The position numbers were made by a program, and so were the translations under genes. From CAZEAP01 sp964510315 (GTDB lineage Bacteria > Planctomycetota > Brocadiia > SM23-32), in assembly GCA_964510315.1 (NCBI GenBank), contig CAZEAP010000015.1:1-64000 (forward strand): DNA of 64,000 nt, in the 5' to 3' direction. A model generated the notes under the pieces. That model was not told the DNA's origin and ran no database searches. It saw nothing but the letters and a program-made list of their open reading frames with translations. Below, in pieces: positions 35,463 to 48,486 of this stretch; the stretch's first letter is position 1, and each line of letters begins with the position of its first letter.

Positions 35463-36307
35463 TTTTGGACCTCCCGCTCCCGTAGTGGGAGCCCGCAGAG
35501 GGCAGTCAGGCGGCGCCGGAACCGGCGCGAAGGGGGTATGACGGCGGGGCACGCCAGGGGCGGGAGCGGCTGCGCCTGAGGCGGCCGAGCAAGGGGCAAC
35601 GTCCGTGCGTCCCAGGTCAGCTCATAGAGGTGGCTCTGGAGATGACCTGATCGGGAAACTGAGAGAATACGCCCTCAGGGGAAGGCATCGAAAGGCACCT
35701 CGGCCAGCCTCGTTGCACGAGGCGGACGTCTCTGGCCGGAAGCCTCTCCACGTGCTCCATTCTCCGCTCTTCCAATCCGGGACTCAACGTATACTCCGGG
35801 AGCTGACACCTGAGAGCGACACCGGCAAAATTCCACTTAAGCCAGTTATCCGATGGCGAATGGCGGAATCCAATTGGGACTGCGTTGTCTATTCTCCACT
35901 GCCCGTGCACGTTGCCTTTGTCGGCGCGTTCGCGGCAGCTTCTCCAGCCCGGCTTCCCCGCTCCCTTCCGTCCGACACCTGCCGGGGTCTGCCGGAGCTG
36001 CGGCTATTATCCGCTGCTGGGGGCCTTCCGGTTTTTCAGGTTTGCTCCGGTCCGCGACGGCACCACGGTGGAAACGCGATCGAAAAGCCCTACAGCGGAA
36101 GACATTGAATTGTTTCCACGCACTGCTGATTCAACCGGTCCGCCGCGACGTATTACACTGAGCATTATGGCGGAAGAACCCTCAGGTGTCAAGAGCTTGA
36201 TCCGGCGCGAGAGGCGAGCCAACAGGCCGGCGGAACAGGAAGCCGCCAGCGCGCCAATCTGCGCAATCCGGGGATGCTCGTCGGTTTCGGCGGGGTACAA
36301 AAAAAGA
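35463..36307. other. Long non-coding region between rny and 5S rRNA
   Basis: About 845 bases without a credible gene. Several short open frames exist, but none has homology, a ribosome-binding site or sensible codon use. A run of seven T residues (minus strand) lies at 36299-36305, just past the 5S rRNA 3' end, and probably helps terminate the rRNA operon. The rest may hold the rny promoter and leader, which I could not pin down. Confidence 0.5.
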
Positions 36308-36423
36308 GCCCGGCAATGACCTACTTTCTCGGCCCACGAGGGGCCAATATCATCGGCGCGGAAGGCTTAACCATCGTGTTCGGAATGGGAACGGGTGTTG
36401 CCCTTCCGCTCTGATCACCGGGC
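36308..36423 (-). rRNA. rrf: 5S ribosomal RNA
   Basis: About 116 bases. The 5' GCCCGG pairs with the 3' CCGGGC, and the conserved CCGAACACG region and CCCGTTCCCATT loop are present. It is the last gene of the rRNA operon, followed by a T-tract. Confidence 0.92.
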
Positions 36424-36634
36424 AATGGTTCTGACCGCTCAGGCGGGCGCGCCGCGGGCGACGGGGATATGGAACCCCGGTCTTCCCGCCTGCGGTGCAG
36501 GCGGGGGGTTTTCGACAAACTACGCCGGCGACGCCCCCTGATTTCCAGTCTCTGGAGGCGGTCACGAAGTAAGGAATAGGAGGGCGCCAGTGGTTTGGGC
36601 GCACGGCGGATAGTGCCGACAGTGGGCAAGTCGT

Positions 36635-39592
<2,958 letters not shown>

Positions 39593-39649
39593 GACCTGCC
39601 GTTATCGGCTCCGTCGTGGCTTACGCCACTGACGCTTCTCCTATTCGCA

Positions 39650-39661
39650 TGTCAAAGAGCG
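39650..39661 (-). promoter_or_regulatory. boxA antitermination element before 23S rRNA
   Basis: CGCTCTTTGACA, one base different from the boxA before 16S rRNA at 41803-41814. NusB/NusE bind such sites to make rRNA transcription resistant to Rho. Confidence 0.7.
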
Positions 39662-39693
39662 ATTCGAATCTATCGACTTCCCCCGTGCGTATC

Positions 39694-39769
39694 TGGTGGA
39701 GATGACCGGAATCGAACCGGCAACCTCTGGCTTGCAAAGCCAGCGCTCTCCCGGTTGAGCTACATCCCC
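39694..39769 (-). tRNA. tRNA-Ala (anticodon TGC)
   Basis: Acceptor GGGGATG pairs with CATCTCC (one G-U), with A and CCA encoded. The anticodon loop TTTGCAA carries TGC. It is the second tRNA of the 16S-23S spacer, the usual position for bacterial rRNA operons. Confidence 0.97.
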
Positions 39770-39813
39770 GGACCGCCCCACCTCCGCTGTGCGGTTCCGG
39801 GCGGGGCTGCACG

Positions 39814-39889
39814 TGGTGGGCCTAAGTGGACTTGAACCACTGACCTCGCCCTTATCAGGGGCGCGCTCTGCCCACTGAGCTATAGGCCC
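39814..39889 (-). tRNA. tRNA-Ile (anticodon GAT)
   Basis: Acceptor GGGCCTA with TAGGCCC, discriminator A and encoded CCA. The loop carries GAT. It is the first tRNA in the 16S-23S spacer, between 16S rRNA and tRNA-Ala. Confidence 0.97.
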
Positions 39890-40045
39890 TCAAGTTGTAT
39901 CGTAAGATGGAGGCGGTCGGGTGGACGCGGTCTCGCTTGCGATTGCCGAGTCCCGTCGGTTGAAGCCGGGCTGGGATTGTGTTGGTTTGTTGCTGCCCGG
40001 GGTCGAGTGATGACCCCTATAGTTGCGGGCAGGCAAGGACACTTG

Positions 40046-41663
<1,618 letters not shown>

Positions 41664-41802
41664 AGGTATGTCTGCTGTACGACGCACGCACTCGTAAGCA
41701 CATGCGTACGCACCAACCTGGCTTTGCGCCGCACTTTACGGATTCACCGTATTCAAGGACACAACGTACCGACGGACGCCGTCGTCGCGTCCGCCTCCTG
41801 TC

Positions 41803-41814
41803 TGTCAAAGAGCA
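41803..41814 (-). promoter_or_regulatory. boxA antitermination element before 16S rRNA
   Basis: TGCTCTTTGACA, a close match to the boxA consensus TGCTCTTTAACA. It lies in the leader downstream of promoter P2. Confidence 0.75.
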
Positions 41815-41833
41815 ACTCTTTCCCTTCTACGCC

Positions 41834-41861
41834 ATTATACCAGCATCCCGCGCTATGTCAA
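41834..41861 (-). promoter_or_regulatory. rRNA operon promoter P2
   Basis: Reading leftward: TTGACA (41856-41861), 16 bases, TATAAT (41834-41839). Both hexamers are perfect. The leader to 16S rRNA is about 165 bases. Confidence 0.85.
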
Positions 41862-41998
41862 ACGAGATGCCCGACCTGGACGGAAAAACTCGGCCCCGCC
41901 GGGCGCCCTCACGCATCTCCGAGGTGCCGGAACGCTTCGCGCCCGACCACCCCCGGCCGGACGCCACAGGTGGGACTACTCCTCCAGGCCAATCAGCT

Positions 41999-42026
41999 AT
42001 TATAGCACCTCCCGCCGCCCTGTCAA
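41999..42026 (-). promoter_or_regulatory. rRNA operon promoter P1
   Basis: Reading leftward: TTGACA (42021-42026), 16 bases, TATAAT (41999-42004). It has the same hexamers and spacing as P2, 165 bp upstream of it, giving tandem rRNA promoters. Confidence 0.85.
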
Positions 42027-42076
42027 CCCCGGAGCGGAACTTTTCCGAAATTATCCCCCCACCCTCCCCCGGTCCC

Positions 42077-42108
42077 GGAAAATCTCACCGAAAAAGTGAA
42101 CATTTTCC
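42077..42108. repeat. Dyad upstream of rRNA promoter P1
   Basis: GGAAAAT (42077-42083) and ATTTTCC (42102-42108) form a 7-bp inverted repeat with an inner CAC/GTG pair. It lies 50 bp upstream of P1 and between the rRNA operon and the divergent DksA-like gene, so it may be a regulator or nucleoid-protein site. Confidence 0.5.
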
Positions 42109-42237
42109 CCGCCCGTGTAACCAAAGGGATGCAGCCGGGGGCAGAATGGCTGCGACGAAAAGCGGGGGGTCTCCCCTTGAGTCGGCACCGTATTTGCTCT
42201 AAGACTTCGGTCGCCGTCTGCAACAAGGTGAAACACA

Positions 42238-42741
42238 ATGAGCACGAAAACAAACAACAGTAAAAACGAGAAGATCCAGCAGCAGCTCACCGAACTTGAG
42301 CAGAGGCTGCTCGGAGAGCTGGAGCAGCGGCTCGTCAACGTCGGCAACACCTCCTCGGAGAAACCGACGGAGCTGCTCGACCTGGCCTCCGACGGGGAGC
42401 TTGACTACATGTCGGCCGTCTCCGCCGAAACCGGTTCGGACACGGTCCGTGAGATCCAACAGGCTCTCAGGAAGCTCAAAGAGGGCACTTACGGCATCTG
42501 CGACGACTGCGGCGAGAAGATCAAGAAGCGCCGTCTGAGAGCCCGGCCGTTCGCCAACCTCTGCATCAGATGCAAGGAAGCGGAGGAACGACGCCGGTTC
42601 GCCGAGGAACCGCGCGCCTACGCCCGCGGCGGCACCGTACCCTCCGGGGCAGAGATGGAAGGGTCGGACTCCGAGCTGTCCGGTGAGTTCCAGAACGTCC
42701 TGCGCGAACTGGAGAACGTAGAGCTGAGCGACATGGTTTAA
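42238..42741 (+). CDS. DksA/TraR-type zinc-finger protein
   Basis: A 167-residue protein with an N-terminal coiled-coil-like helix region (about 8-75) and a C-terminal four-cysteine zinc finger (ICDDCGEKI and LCIRCKEAEE). This is the DksA/TraR family, whose best-known members bind RNA polymerase through the secondary channel and change rRNA and amino-acid promoter activity with ppGpp. The coiled-coil tip has no recognisable DxxDxA motif, so it may not be a true DksA. A C-terminal acidic extension of about 40 residues follows the finger. Divergence from the rRNA operon, about 200 bp away, fits a role in rRNA control. SD AAGGTGA precedes the ATG. Confidence 0.82.
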   Translation: MSTKTNNSKNEKIQQQLTELEQRLLGELEQRLVNVGNTSSEKPTELLDLASDGELDYMSAVSAETGSDTVREIQQALRKLKEGTYGICDDCGEKIKKRRLRARPFANLCIRCKEAEERRRFAEEPRAYARGGTVPSGAEMEGSDSELSGEFQNVLRELENVELSDMV

Positions 42742-42899
42742 GAGTGGACAGCGGCCTACCGCATGTCCTCCCACAGGGCAGCGGACGCCTCCAGGCGTTC
42801 GCTGCCCATTTTCTTTGCAGCGCCGACTCCGACGCACCGCCCCCGATTGCCAACTCAGCAAAACAGGCCCGCCCCACGGAGGGAGCGGGCCGCATTCAG

Positions 42900-42975
42900 T
42901 GGTGACCCCAGGGGGAGTCGAACCCCCGTTGCCGGATCGAAAGTCCGGTGTCCTAGGCCACTGGACGATGGGGCC
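42900..42975 (-). tRNA. tRNA-Glu (anticodon TTC)
   Basis: Acceptor GGCCCCA with TGGGGTC (one G-U), discriminator A and CCA. The anticodon loop carries TTC. It is a single-gene transcription unit with its own promoter at 42999-43026. Confidence 0.95.
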
Positions 42976-42998
42976 ATCGGCTTGGCAAGCGTCTTTCC

Positions 42999-43026
42999 AT
43001 TATAGCCCGCCTCGCGGCTCTATCAA
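42999..43026 (-). promoter_or_regulatory. tRNA-Glu promoter
   Basis: Reading leftward: TTGATA (43021-43026), 16 bases, TATAAT (42999-43004). The -35 box overlaps the stop codon of the upstream fusion gene. Confidence 0.7.
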
Positions 43027-45869
43027 CCGTCGGCGGAGCTTTTGGGAGGGGCGGGCTCCCCCGCGGGCCGGCCGGCCAGGCTGCCCTCTACCAGCACTTC
43101 GAGCAGTTGGGAGCTGCCATCCTTCAGCCGGCCCGTTCGCGGCCGCACCTCCACGTTGACGCGTTGCTGCGGAGTGCCGAACTCCCTGCCCCTCCGGCGG
43201 GCCTCCCCCGTCACCGCCCGGCACGCCGCTTCCACGGCCGACCCCAACCCTCCGTATTCCCCCCGGCCCTCCGGGCCGTAAAGGACGTATCCCCCGAAAG
43301 ATCTGGGCCGGACTCTCGCTCGGGCCCTTGCCCGCACCCGGCTGACTGCGGCACCCACGGCGCCGGCCACCTCGGCATGGGGCGGAATGGCCGGTTCAGT
43401 GTCCAGAGGCCCACAGGCGCCCGGGAGGAAAGCCCCCGCCGGCGCCCCTACGGCCACGACCGGCCTCGCCTGCTCCCAGCGCAGCCGGAAGGGGCTCTCC
43501 CCTTCCGCAGCTTCGGGGGCACCACCACCGGCTGCCAGGTTCAGCAGGTGCTCTGCCTCTTTCGACTCGGCCATCCCGGGTTGCCCCGGGCCGGCGCCCA
43601 GTTCCCGTCGCATGATCCCCAGGCTCAGCAATCGCTCCGTCTCCCGGCGAACCACCCGCGCCGCCCCTTCGGCGCTCCTCCCGATCTGCCGCCCCAGCAG
43701 GAGCATGGCCGTTCGGGCCGCCTCGACGTCGTATCTGGTGTATTCGCCCAGCACGTGCAGGGCGTCGGTGGGGGTGGCGGCGCTGCGCCGCACCAGTCCC
43801 AGGCTCTCCAGCCGCCCCACCGGCACCAGGCTGGTGGCTCTGTAGCCGCAGGCCTTCGCCAGCGCATGCCGTCGGCGCGGACCGTCGCTCAACACCTCCA
43901 GTATCCGCCGCTGCCGCGGCCCCAGGTCCATCTCGTCCGGCGTCCGCTCCAGCACGAAGAACTCCAGCGGCTCGTCCGGGTGGGAGCGCCCGCCCCGCAC
44001 AATGCGCCCTATCTCCTCGGTGATCCCAGGCTGCGTGGCGGCCAGCATGCACAGCGGCAGGACGCGTCCCGGTCCGACGGTGACCGCGCCCTCCCCGGCG
44101 GGCCGCACGACGCTGTCGCCGCCGAGGCCCTCGGTCAGCACTTCCACCGCGGCCACGCTGGTGCGCCAGCCGCCGACTTGGGCACCTTCCGGCTCGACCG
44201 ACAGGACGCCATCCTTCAGTATGGCCGTGTCGGTGGTGGTGCCCCCCATGTCCACGACGAGGGCCTCGGAGCAGCCCGACAGTGCGGCGGCTCCCGCCGT
44301 GCTGGCGGCGGGACCGCTGAGTATGGTGTCGACGGGCCGATCGCGGGCCACGTCCTTACGGACGATGGAGCCGTCGCCGCGGACGACGAACAGCGGGGCC
44401 TCCACGCCGGCCTGCTCGAGGGTTCGCTCCACGGCGTCCAGCAGCTCTTCGATGAGCGGAACCAGGCGCGCGTTGAGAACGGCGGTATCGGCACGGGCGA
44501 GGAAGTTCAGCCGTCCGGTCAACTCGTGCCCGCAGACCACCGGCAGGTCAAAATGCTCCCCGAGCAAGCTCTTCACGCGGAGTTCCTGCCGGGGGTTGCG
44601 CGTAGCGCCGTAGCCGCTGACGGCGAAGGCCTGCACCCCCTCCTCGACCAGTTCACGCGCGGCCGTTAGGACTTCCCCCTCGTCCACGGCGCGCTCGACC
44701 CGCCCCTCGATGGTCATACGGGCGCCGAGACAGCGGAAGCGGGGACTGTTGAGGCGCCGGGCCCCTCGGGGGTGGCGGGGCATCAGCAGCAGGCCCACCG
44801 GCCTGCCCCGCCCCTCCACAACTGCGTTGGTGGCAAGGGTCGTGGACAGGCATACGCAGTCAACCCCTTCGAGCCGGGACCGGTCCAGCTTCGCCAGTGC
44901 CGCGGCGATACCCTCGCTCAGGTTGTGGTGCGTCGTGGGGGCCTTCGCCTTGCCCAGGACGGCCTCGGTGTCGGTCCGGTAGATGGCGGCATCGGTGTAG
45001 GTGCCGCCGGCGTCGATTCCGAGCGCGATTGCGGGGCCGCCGGCGGATGCGGACCCCTCACCGCCGATCACAAAGCTGCGCGACTCCACGGGGCTGGCCG
45101 CAGGACCCGGCGCCTCCCCGGTGGCCACGGCGCAGAGCACCCGCTGGTCGTTGGTGGGAAGAAGCACCTGTCCGGGCTCGGCCACCAGGAAGCGGCCATC
45201 CTCCCAATTCCCCTCCACCAGGTCGCGGAGCATCCGGAGGCTGCCCTCGATTCTCTCGTACTCCCAGCCGGCCGCCTCGGCGAGGGTCCGCGTCATCCGC
45301 TCGTGCTCGGGCGTGGCCATGCCGTGGTCGATCAGGGCGGCGCGGTTGTAGTTGCGTCGCCAGCTTTCCAGGAACTCCACGATCCAGCGGGCGTTGCCTT
45401 CCCCGTAGTTTTCTCGAAACTCCTCGAAACGGGGATGAGTGGTGGGATCGAATTCCCCGGCGGCGTTCAGCCGGCTCCGTTCGGGGTGGCCTTTCTTCTC
45501 GTACCATCCAGTGGTGAAGTAGAAGGTGCCGGGATGCCGCGCGAACTGCTCCCGGTAGGCCCGGGGGCTCCCCAGGAACAGCCCGATGCAGTCGTGCACC
45601 CGGGGCACGACCAGCGGAACCCCTCGCGCGCGGAGGCCGGCGGTGCCCCGCCCGCAGAGCCCGTAGCCCAGACAGACGGCGTCGCAGCCGTCTCGGGAGG
45701 CGCGGTCGATGGCGTGCTGCGCCCGCAGACGCAGTTCCTCCGGCGCGGCATGGAGGCCGGCGTCGAGCAGACGCACCTCAACCTCGTTGGCGCTTTCCTC
45801 TGCGAGCGCCCGCAGTTCCTCCTCGAAGACACCGCAGGCGATGACCGTGATGTGTAGAGTATCCAGCAT
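43023..45869 (-). CDS. DUF1638 domain fused to hydantoinase/oxoprolinase (HyuA-like)
   Basis: A 948-residue two-part protein. Residues 1-about 250 match DUF1638: ITVIACGVFEEELRAL at the start, CDAVCLGYGLCGRGTAGL, and H92-D93-C94-I-G-L-F-L-G-S. Residues about 280-945 are a hydantoinase A/oxoprolinase-type ATPase fold: IALGIDAGGTYTDAAIY (from residue 281) and VVDMGGTTTDTAIL are the two phosphate loops. That family hydrolyses hydantoins or 5-oxoproline with ATP. A winged-helix-like stretch (RRILEVLSDGPRRRHALAKA) interrupts the second half. DUF1638 proteins often accompany corrinoid methyltransferases, so a link to methyl-group or cofactor chemistry is possible. The ATG at 45869 is the first plausible start; no strong ribosome-binding site is visible. 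Confidence 0.8.
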   Translation of the reverse strand: MLDTLHITVIACGVFEEELRALAEESANEVEVRLLDAGLHAAPEELRLRAQHAIDRASRDGCDAVCLGYGLCGRGTAGLRARGVPLVVPRVHDCIGLFLGSPRAYREQFARHPGTFYFTTGWYEKKGHPERSRLNAAGEFDPTTHPRFEEFRENYGEGNARWIVEFLESWRRNYNRAALIDHGMATPEHERMTRTLAEAAGWEYERIEGSLRMLRDLVEGNWEDGRFLVAEPGQVLLPTNDQRVLCAVATGEAPGPAASPVESRSFVIGGEGSASAGGPAIALGIDAGGTYTDAAIYRTDTEAVLGKAKAPTTHHNLSEGIAAALAKLDRSRLEGVDCVCLSTTLATNAVVEGRGRPVGLLLMPRHPRGARRLNSPRFRCLGARMTIEGRVERAVDEGEVLTAARELVEEGVQAFAVSGYGATRNPRQELRVKSLLGEHFDLPVVCGHELTGRLNFLARADTAVLNARLVPLIEELLDAVERTLEQAGVEAPLFVVRGDGSIVRKDVARDRPVDTILSGPAASTAGAAALSGCSEALVVDMGGTTTDTAILKDGVLSVEPEGAQVGGWRTSVAAVEVLTEGLGGDSVVRPAGEGAVTVGPGRVLPLCMLAATQPGITEEIGRIVRGGRSHPDEPLEFFVLERTPDEMDLGPRQRRILEVLSDGPRRRHALAKACGYRATSLVPVGRLESLGLVRRSAATPTDALHVLGEYTRYDVEAARTAMLLLGRQIGRSAEGAARVVRRETERLLSLGIMRRELGAGPGQPGMAESKEAEHLLNLAAGGGAPEAAEGESPFRLRWEQARPVVAVGAPAGAFLPGACGPLDTEPAIPPHAEVAGAVGAAVSRVRARARARVRPRSFGGYVLYGPEGRGEYGGLGSAVEAACRAVTGEARRRGREFGTPQQRVNVEVRPRTGRLKDGSSQLLEVLVEGSLAGRPAGEPAPPKSSADG

Positions 45870-46121
45870 GTGATCGGGCAGTGGAGATCGGTCGGGAAAC
45901 AGCGCCGAAACTCCATGATAAACGGCGGGCCCGGCCCCAACAACCGCCGGCGCGCCTGAGTCATCCCCAGTTTGCCCCACCGGAACTACCTGCGGGCTCA
46001 AGCCCTGCAAAAGAAGAGGCCGGTGCGGGAGTATGTGTTTAACGCGGAGGCCCTATGATCCGGACAGCTTCGCGGGGCAATCGGCCGATCGCATGGACTG
46101 AATTCCCCTCTGGCGGGGCTC
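45870..46121. other. Non-coding DNA before the hairpin array
   Basis: Upstream region of the DUF1638 fusion. No gene or clear promoter was recognised. Confidence 0.4.
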
Positions 46122-46492
46122 CGGGCTCTGTAAGAGCCCGACATACCAGCCCGGGGCGCAGCCCCGTACGTATTTACCGTGTTGTCGGAGCGGCGCCGTC
46201 TCGTTGCGTTTGGCTGGCTGTGGCGGCCATGAGGTCAGCAACCGGCGGGCTTCCGAACGCCGGCCGGCCCATTGCCCGGAACGCGGACGGCCCCAGAGGG
46301 GCCATGTAATGGAGGCCGGGGCTTCAGTACACGTTTAGCGTGCGCCAATAGCAGGCGGCGCTGGAAGCACCGCCACTGCGAGCAGGGATGCTCGCGCTAC
46401 AGCCGCTCGGCATGTTGTGGCAAGCCCCGCCGGAGGCGGGCAATGCGCCGCAGGCGCACAAGGCTTCCAGGTCGCAGTCCGCCTCAGGCGGA
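46122..46492. repeat. Array of short perfect hairpins
   Basis: Seven perfect inverted repeats with 6-8 bp stems occur within 371 bases, six with 3-base loops. They are: CGGGCTCT-GTA-AGAGCCCG (46122-46140), CGGGGC-GCA-GCCCCG (46152-46166), GGCCCC-AGA-GGGGCC (46289-46303), GCGAGCA-GGGA-TGCTCGC (46378-46395), CCCGCC-GGA-GGCGGG (46426-46440), TGCGCC-GCA-GGCGCA (46444-46458) and TCCGCC-TCA-GGCGGA (46478-46492). The stems differ in sequence. No coding frame here is credible. Confidence 0.8.
46354..46404 (+). repeat. 51-bp dispersed repeat, right copy
   Basis: Exact reverse complement of 5-55. It includes the fourth hairpin of the array. Confidence 0.85.
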
Positions 46493-46730
46493 TCTTGGCC
46501 CGGCCATTCCCTGCTCGGAGGGAGCGAAGCGAGAACAGGATCCGAGCGAGGCCCCCGCGTACACCGGAGAGCAGCCATAAAACTGGGAATGACTCAGCCG
46601 GCGCGGGGCGACAAAAGGGGAGCCATCTCGTGTACGCCACGAGCCGCCACCAAAGAAACGAAAGGGGAAGGTACGGAATATGCACCGGTAAGGTCTCTGA
46701 CGGCGCAGCCAGTGCGCAAGTCGCAGAGGC

Positions 46731-46758
46731 TTGAAAAACGCCTGTCAAATGGTATAAT
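46731..46758 (+). promoter_or_regulatory. fapA-like gene promoter
   Basis: TTGAAA (46731-46736), 16 bases, TATAAT (46753-46758). The leader to the ATG at 46862 is about 95 bases. Confidence 0.7.
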
Positions 46759-46861
46759 TTGTTGTCTTCGAGATCGGCATGTTTCAAACGGCGGTTCCCC
46801 GAAATGAAACACTTGCGCGGGCCGGGATTTGAGGGGGTCCGGGGCCGCAGGGAATGAGCCC

Positions 46862-48385
46862 ATGCGGCAACGAACCGTAGAGTGCACAGCCGGAAGCAAA
46901 GAGGCGGCTATCGAAGAGGCCTCTCGCCAACTGGGGGCCGATCCCGACCAGATCGAGGTGGAATCGCTCAACTCGGGCCGTTTCCGCGCCGAACTCAGAG
47001 AGGCCGACGCCGAGCTGGCAGTCCACATCTCGCAGGACAACATGAAGGCCGTCGTGACCGACTATGCCCCAGCCCGGGGGGATGGACGCCCTCTCTCCGA
47101 AGAAATCGTAAGGGATCAGCTCCGCGAAGCGGGCGTTCAGGTGGAACCGGACGCGGAGGCACTGGCGGAGCTGCTCCGGAAGGCCCAACGGGGTGAGGAC
47201 GCGGCCGGCACGGTCATCGCCCGGGGAACGCCGGCCCGTGACGGCAAGGACGGCGAATTCCACCCCGTGGCGGTCCCGGAGGAATCGGTGGGAGCAGTTC
47301 AGGAAGACGGCAGCATCGATTTCCGGGAAAGGAACATCGCCTGTTCGGTCTCGGAGGGCGAACTGCTGGCCCGCGTGGTGCCGGCAGACGAGGGCACGCC
47401 GGGAGAAGACGTCCGCGGAAACCGCCTGCCGGCGCGCAGCGGCGAACCGATCAAAGTCAGGGCGGGCAACAACGTGGAAGTCTCCGAGGACGGCACGCAG
47501 TTTCGCGCGGCAGTCTCCGGCGTGGTTCTCCTGGAGCGGGGCGTTCTGTCGGTCAGCGAGCGGTTCGAGGTGCGCGGAGACGTAGATTTCTCGACCGGCA
47601 ACGTGCGGATGGAGCACGGTTCGCTGACCGTCAGGGGTTCGGTCCGCGGCGGCTTTACCGTGATCTGCGGCGGAGAGCTGACGGTTCACGGCCGAATCGA
47701 GGACGCCACGGTGGAGGCCGGTGGGGACGTGACGGTTCGCGGCGGTATCGTCATGCAGGAGGACGGTCGCGTCCAGGCCGGAGGAGACGTGTCGGCCCGG
47801 TTTGCCGAGAACGCCGTCATCGAGGCCGGAGGCGACGTGCGCATCGACAACGACCTCACCAACTGCAGGGTCCGCGCCGGCGGCTCGATCATCGCCACGA
47901 AAGGGAAAGGCCGAATCCAGGGGGGAAGCGCGAAGGCCGTCGACCGTGTGGAGGCCAATCAGCTCGGTTCCTCCCAGCATGTAACCACCCGGGTGGTCGT
48001 CGGAAAACAGCCGGAAGGCCATGACAAACTTCTCGCCGAAAAGGAAGAACTCACGGAAATCCTCCAGAAGATCGAGACGCGGCTGGGGCCGGGGGAAGAT
48101 TCGGAGATCCTCCAGCGCGTGCCCGAACATCGCCGGGAAAACGTTGAAGAGGTCCTGGAAGCCCGGCAGAGGGCGCGGGACCGACTCAGCGAGGTAACCC
48201 AGGCTCTTGCGCGCCACCGGCAGATGATTCAGCGCGCTGCCGCGGGTTGCGTCAGCGTGCGCCGGAAGGCCTTCCCCGGCACGGTGATCCGCATGGCCGG
48301 CACCCTTCTCCAGATCGATGAACCGGTCTCGTCCTCCACCTTCACCTTCGACCCCGAAGCCGGCAGTATCCGCGTGGATAGCTGA
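46862..48385 (+). CDS. FapA family protein (DUF342)
   Basis: A 507-residue protein of the FapA/DUF342 family. The N terminus has a Jag-N-like segment (EEASRQLGADPDQIEVE), then the polymer-binding-like region (VVPADEGTPGEDVRGNRLPA). The central beta-helix follows (GDVDFSTGNVRMEHGSLTVRG, then VEAGGDVTVRGGIV and VIEAGGDVRIDNDL), and a C-terminal coiled coil (EKEELTEILQKIETRL) closes it. Such proteins are often found near motility or surface genes; their biochemistry is unclear. The ATG at 46862 starts homology; the open frame extends 11 codons upstream. Confidence 0.88.
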   Translation: MRQRTVECTAGSKEAAIEEASRQLGADPDQIEVESLNSGRFRAELREADAELAVHISQDNMKAVVTDYAPARGDGRPLSEEIVRDQLREAGVQVEPDAEALAELLRKAQRGEDAAGTVIARGTPARDGKDGEFHPVAVPEESVGAVQEDGSIDFRERNIACSVSEGELLARVVPADEGTPGEDVRGNRLPARSGEPIKVRAGNNVEVSEDGTQFRAAVSGVVLLERGVLSVSERFEVRGDVDFSTGNVRMEHGSLTVRGSVRGGFTVICGGELTVHGRIEDATVEAGGDVTVRGGIVMQEDGRVQAGGDVSARFAENAVIEAGGDVRIDNDLTNCRVRAGGSIIATKGKGRIQGGSAKAVDRVEANQLGSSQHVTTRVVVGKQPEGHDKLLAEKEELTEILQKIETRLGPGEDSEILQRVPEHRRENVEEVLEARQRARDRLSEVTQALARHRQMIQRAAAGCVSVRRKAFPGTVIRMAGTLLQIDEPVSSSTFTFDPEAGSIRVDS

Positions 48386-48486
48386 ACGGGTCCTCCGGCG
48401 GTCGGGGCATTCCGCTCGAATCGGCGGCCCAGTGCTGCTATACTCCCTGCCCCCGAGCCACCGGCTTCCGAAGTTACGGTGCAGCC

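Noticed and set aside
33912..35579. 555-codon frame opposite rny
   Set aside because: Leu/Phe/Val-rich shadow of the RNase Y coiled coil; no homology or start signal.
35605..36319. Several small frames between rny and 5S rRNA
   Set aside because: No homology, no ribosome-binding site, irregular composition; left as non-coding.
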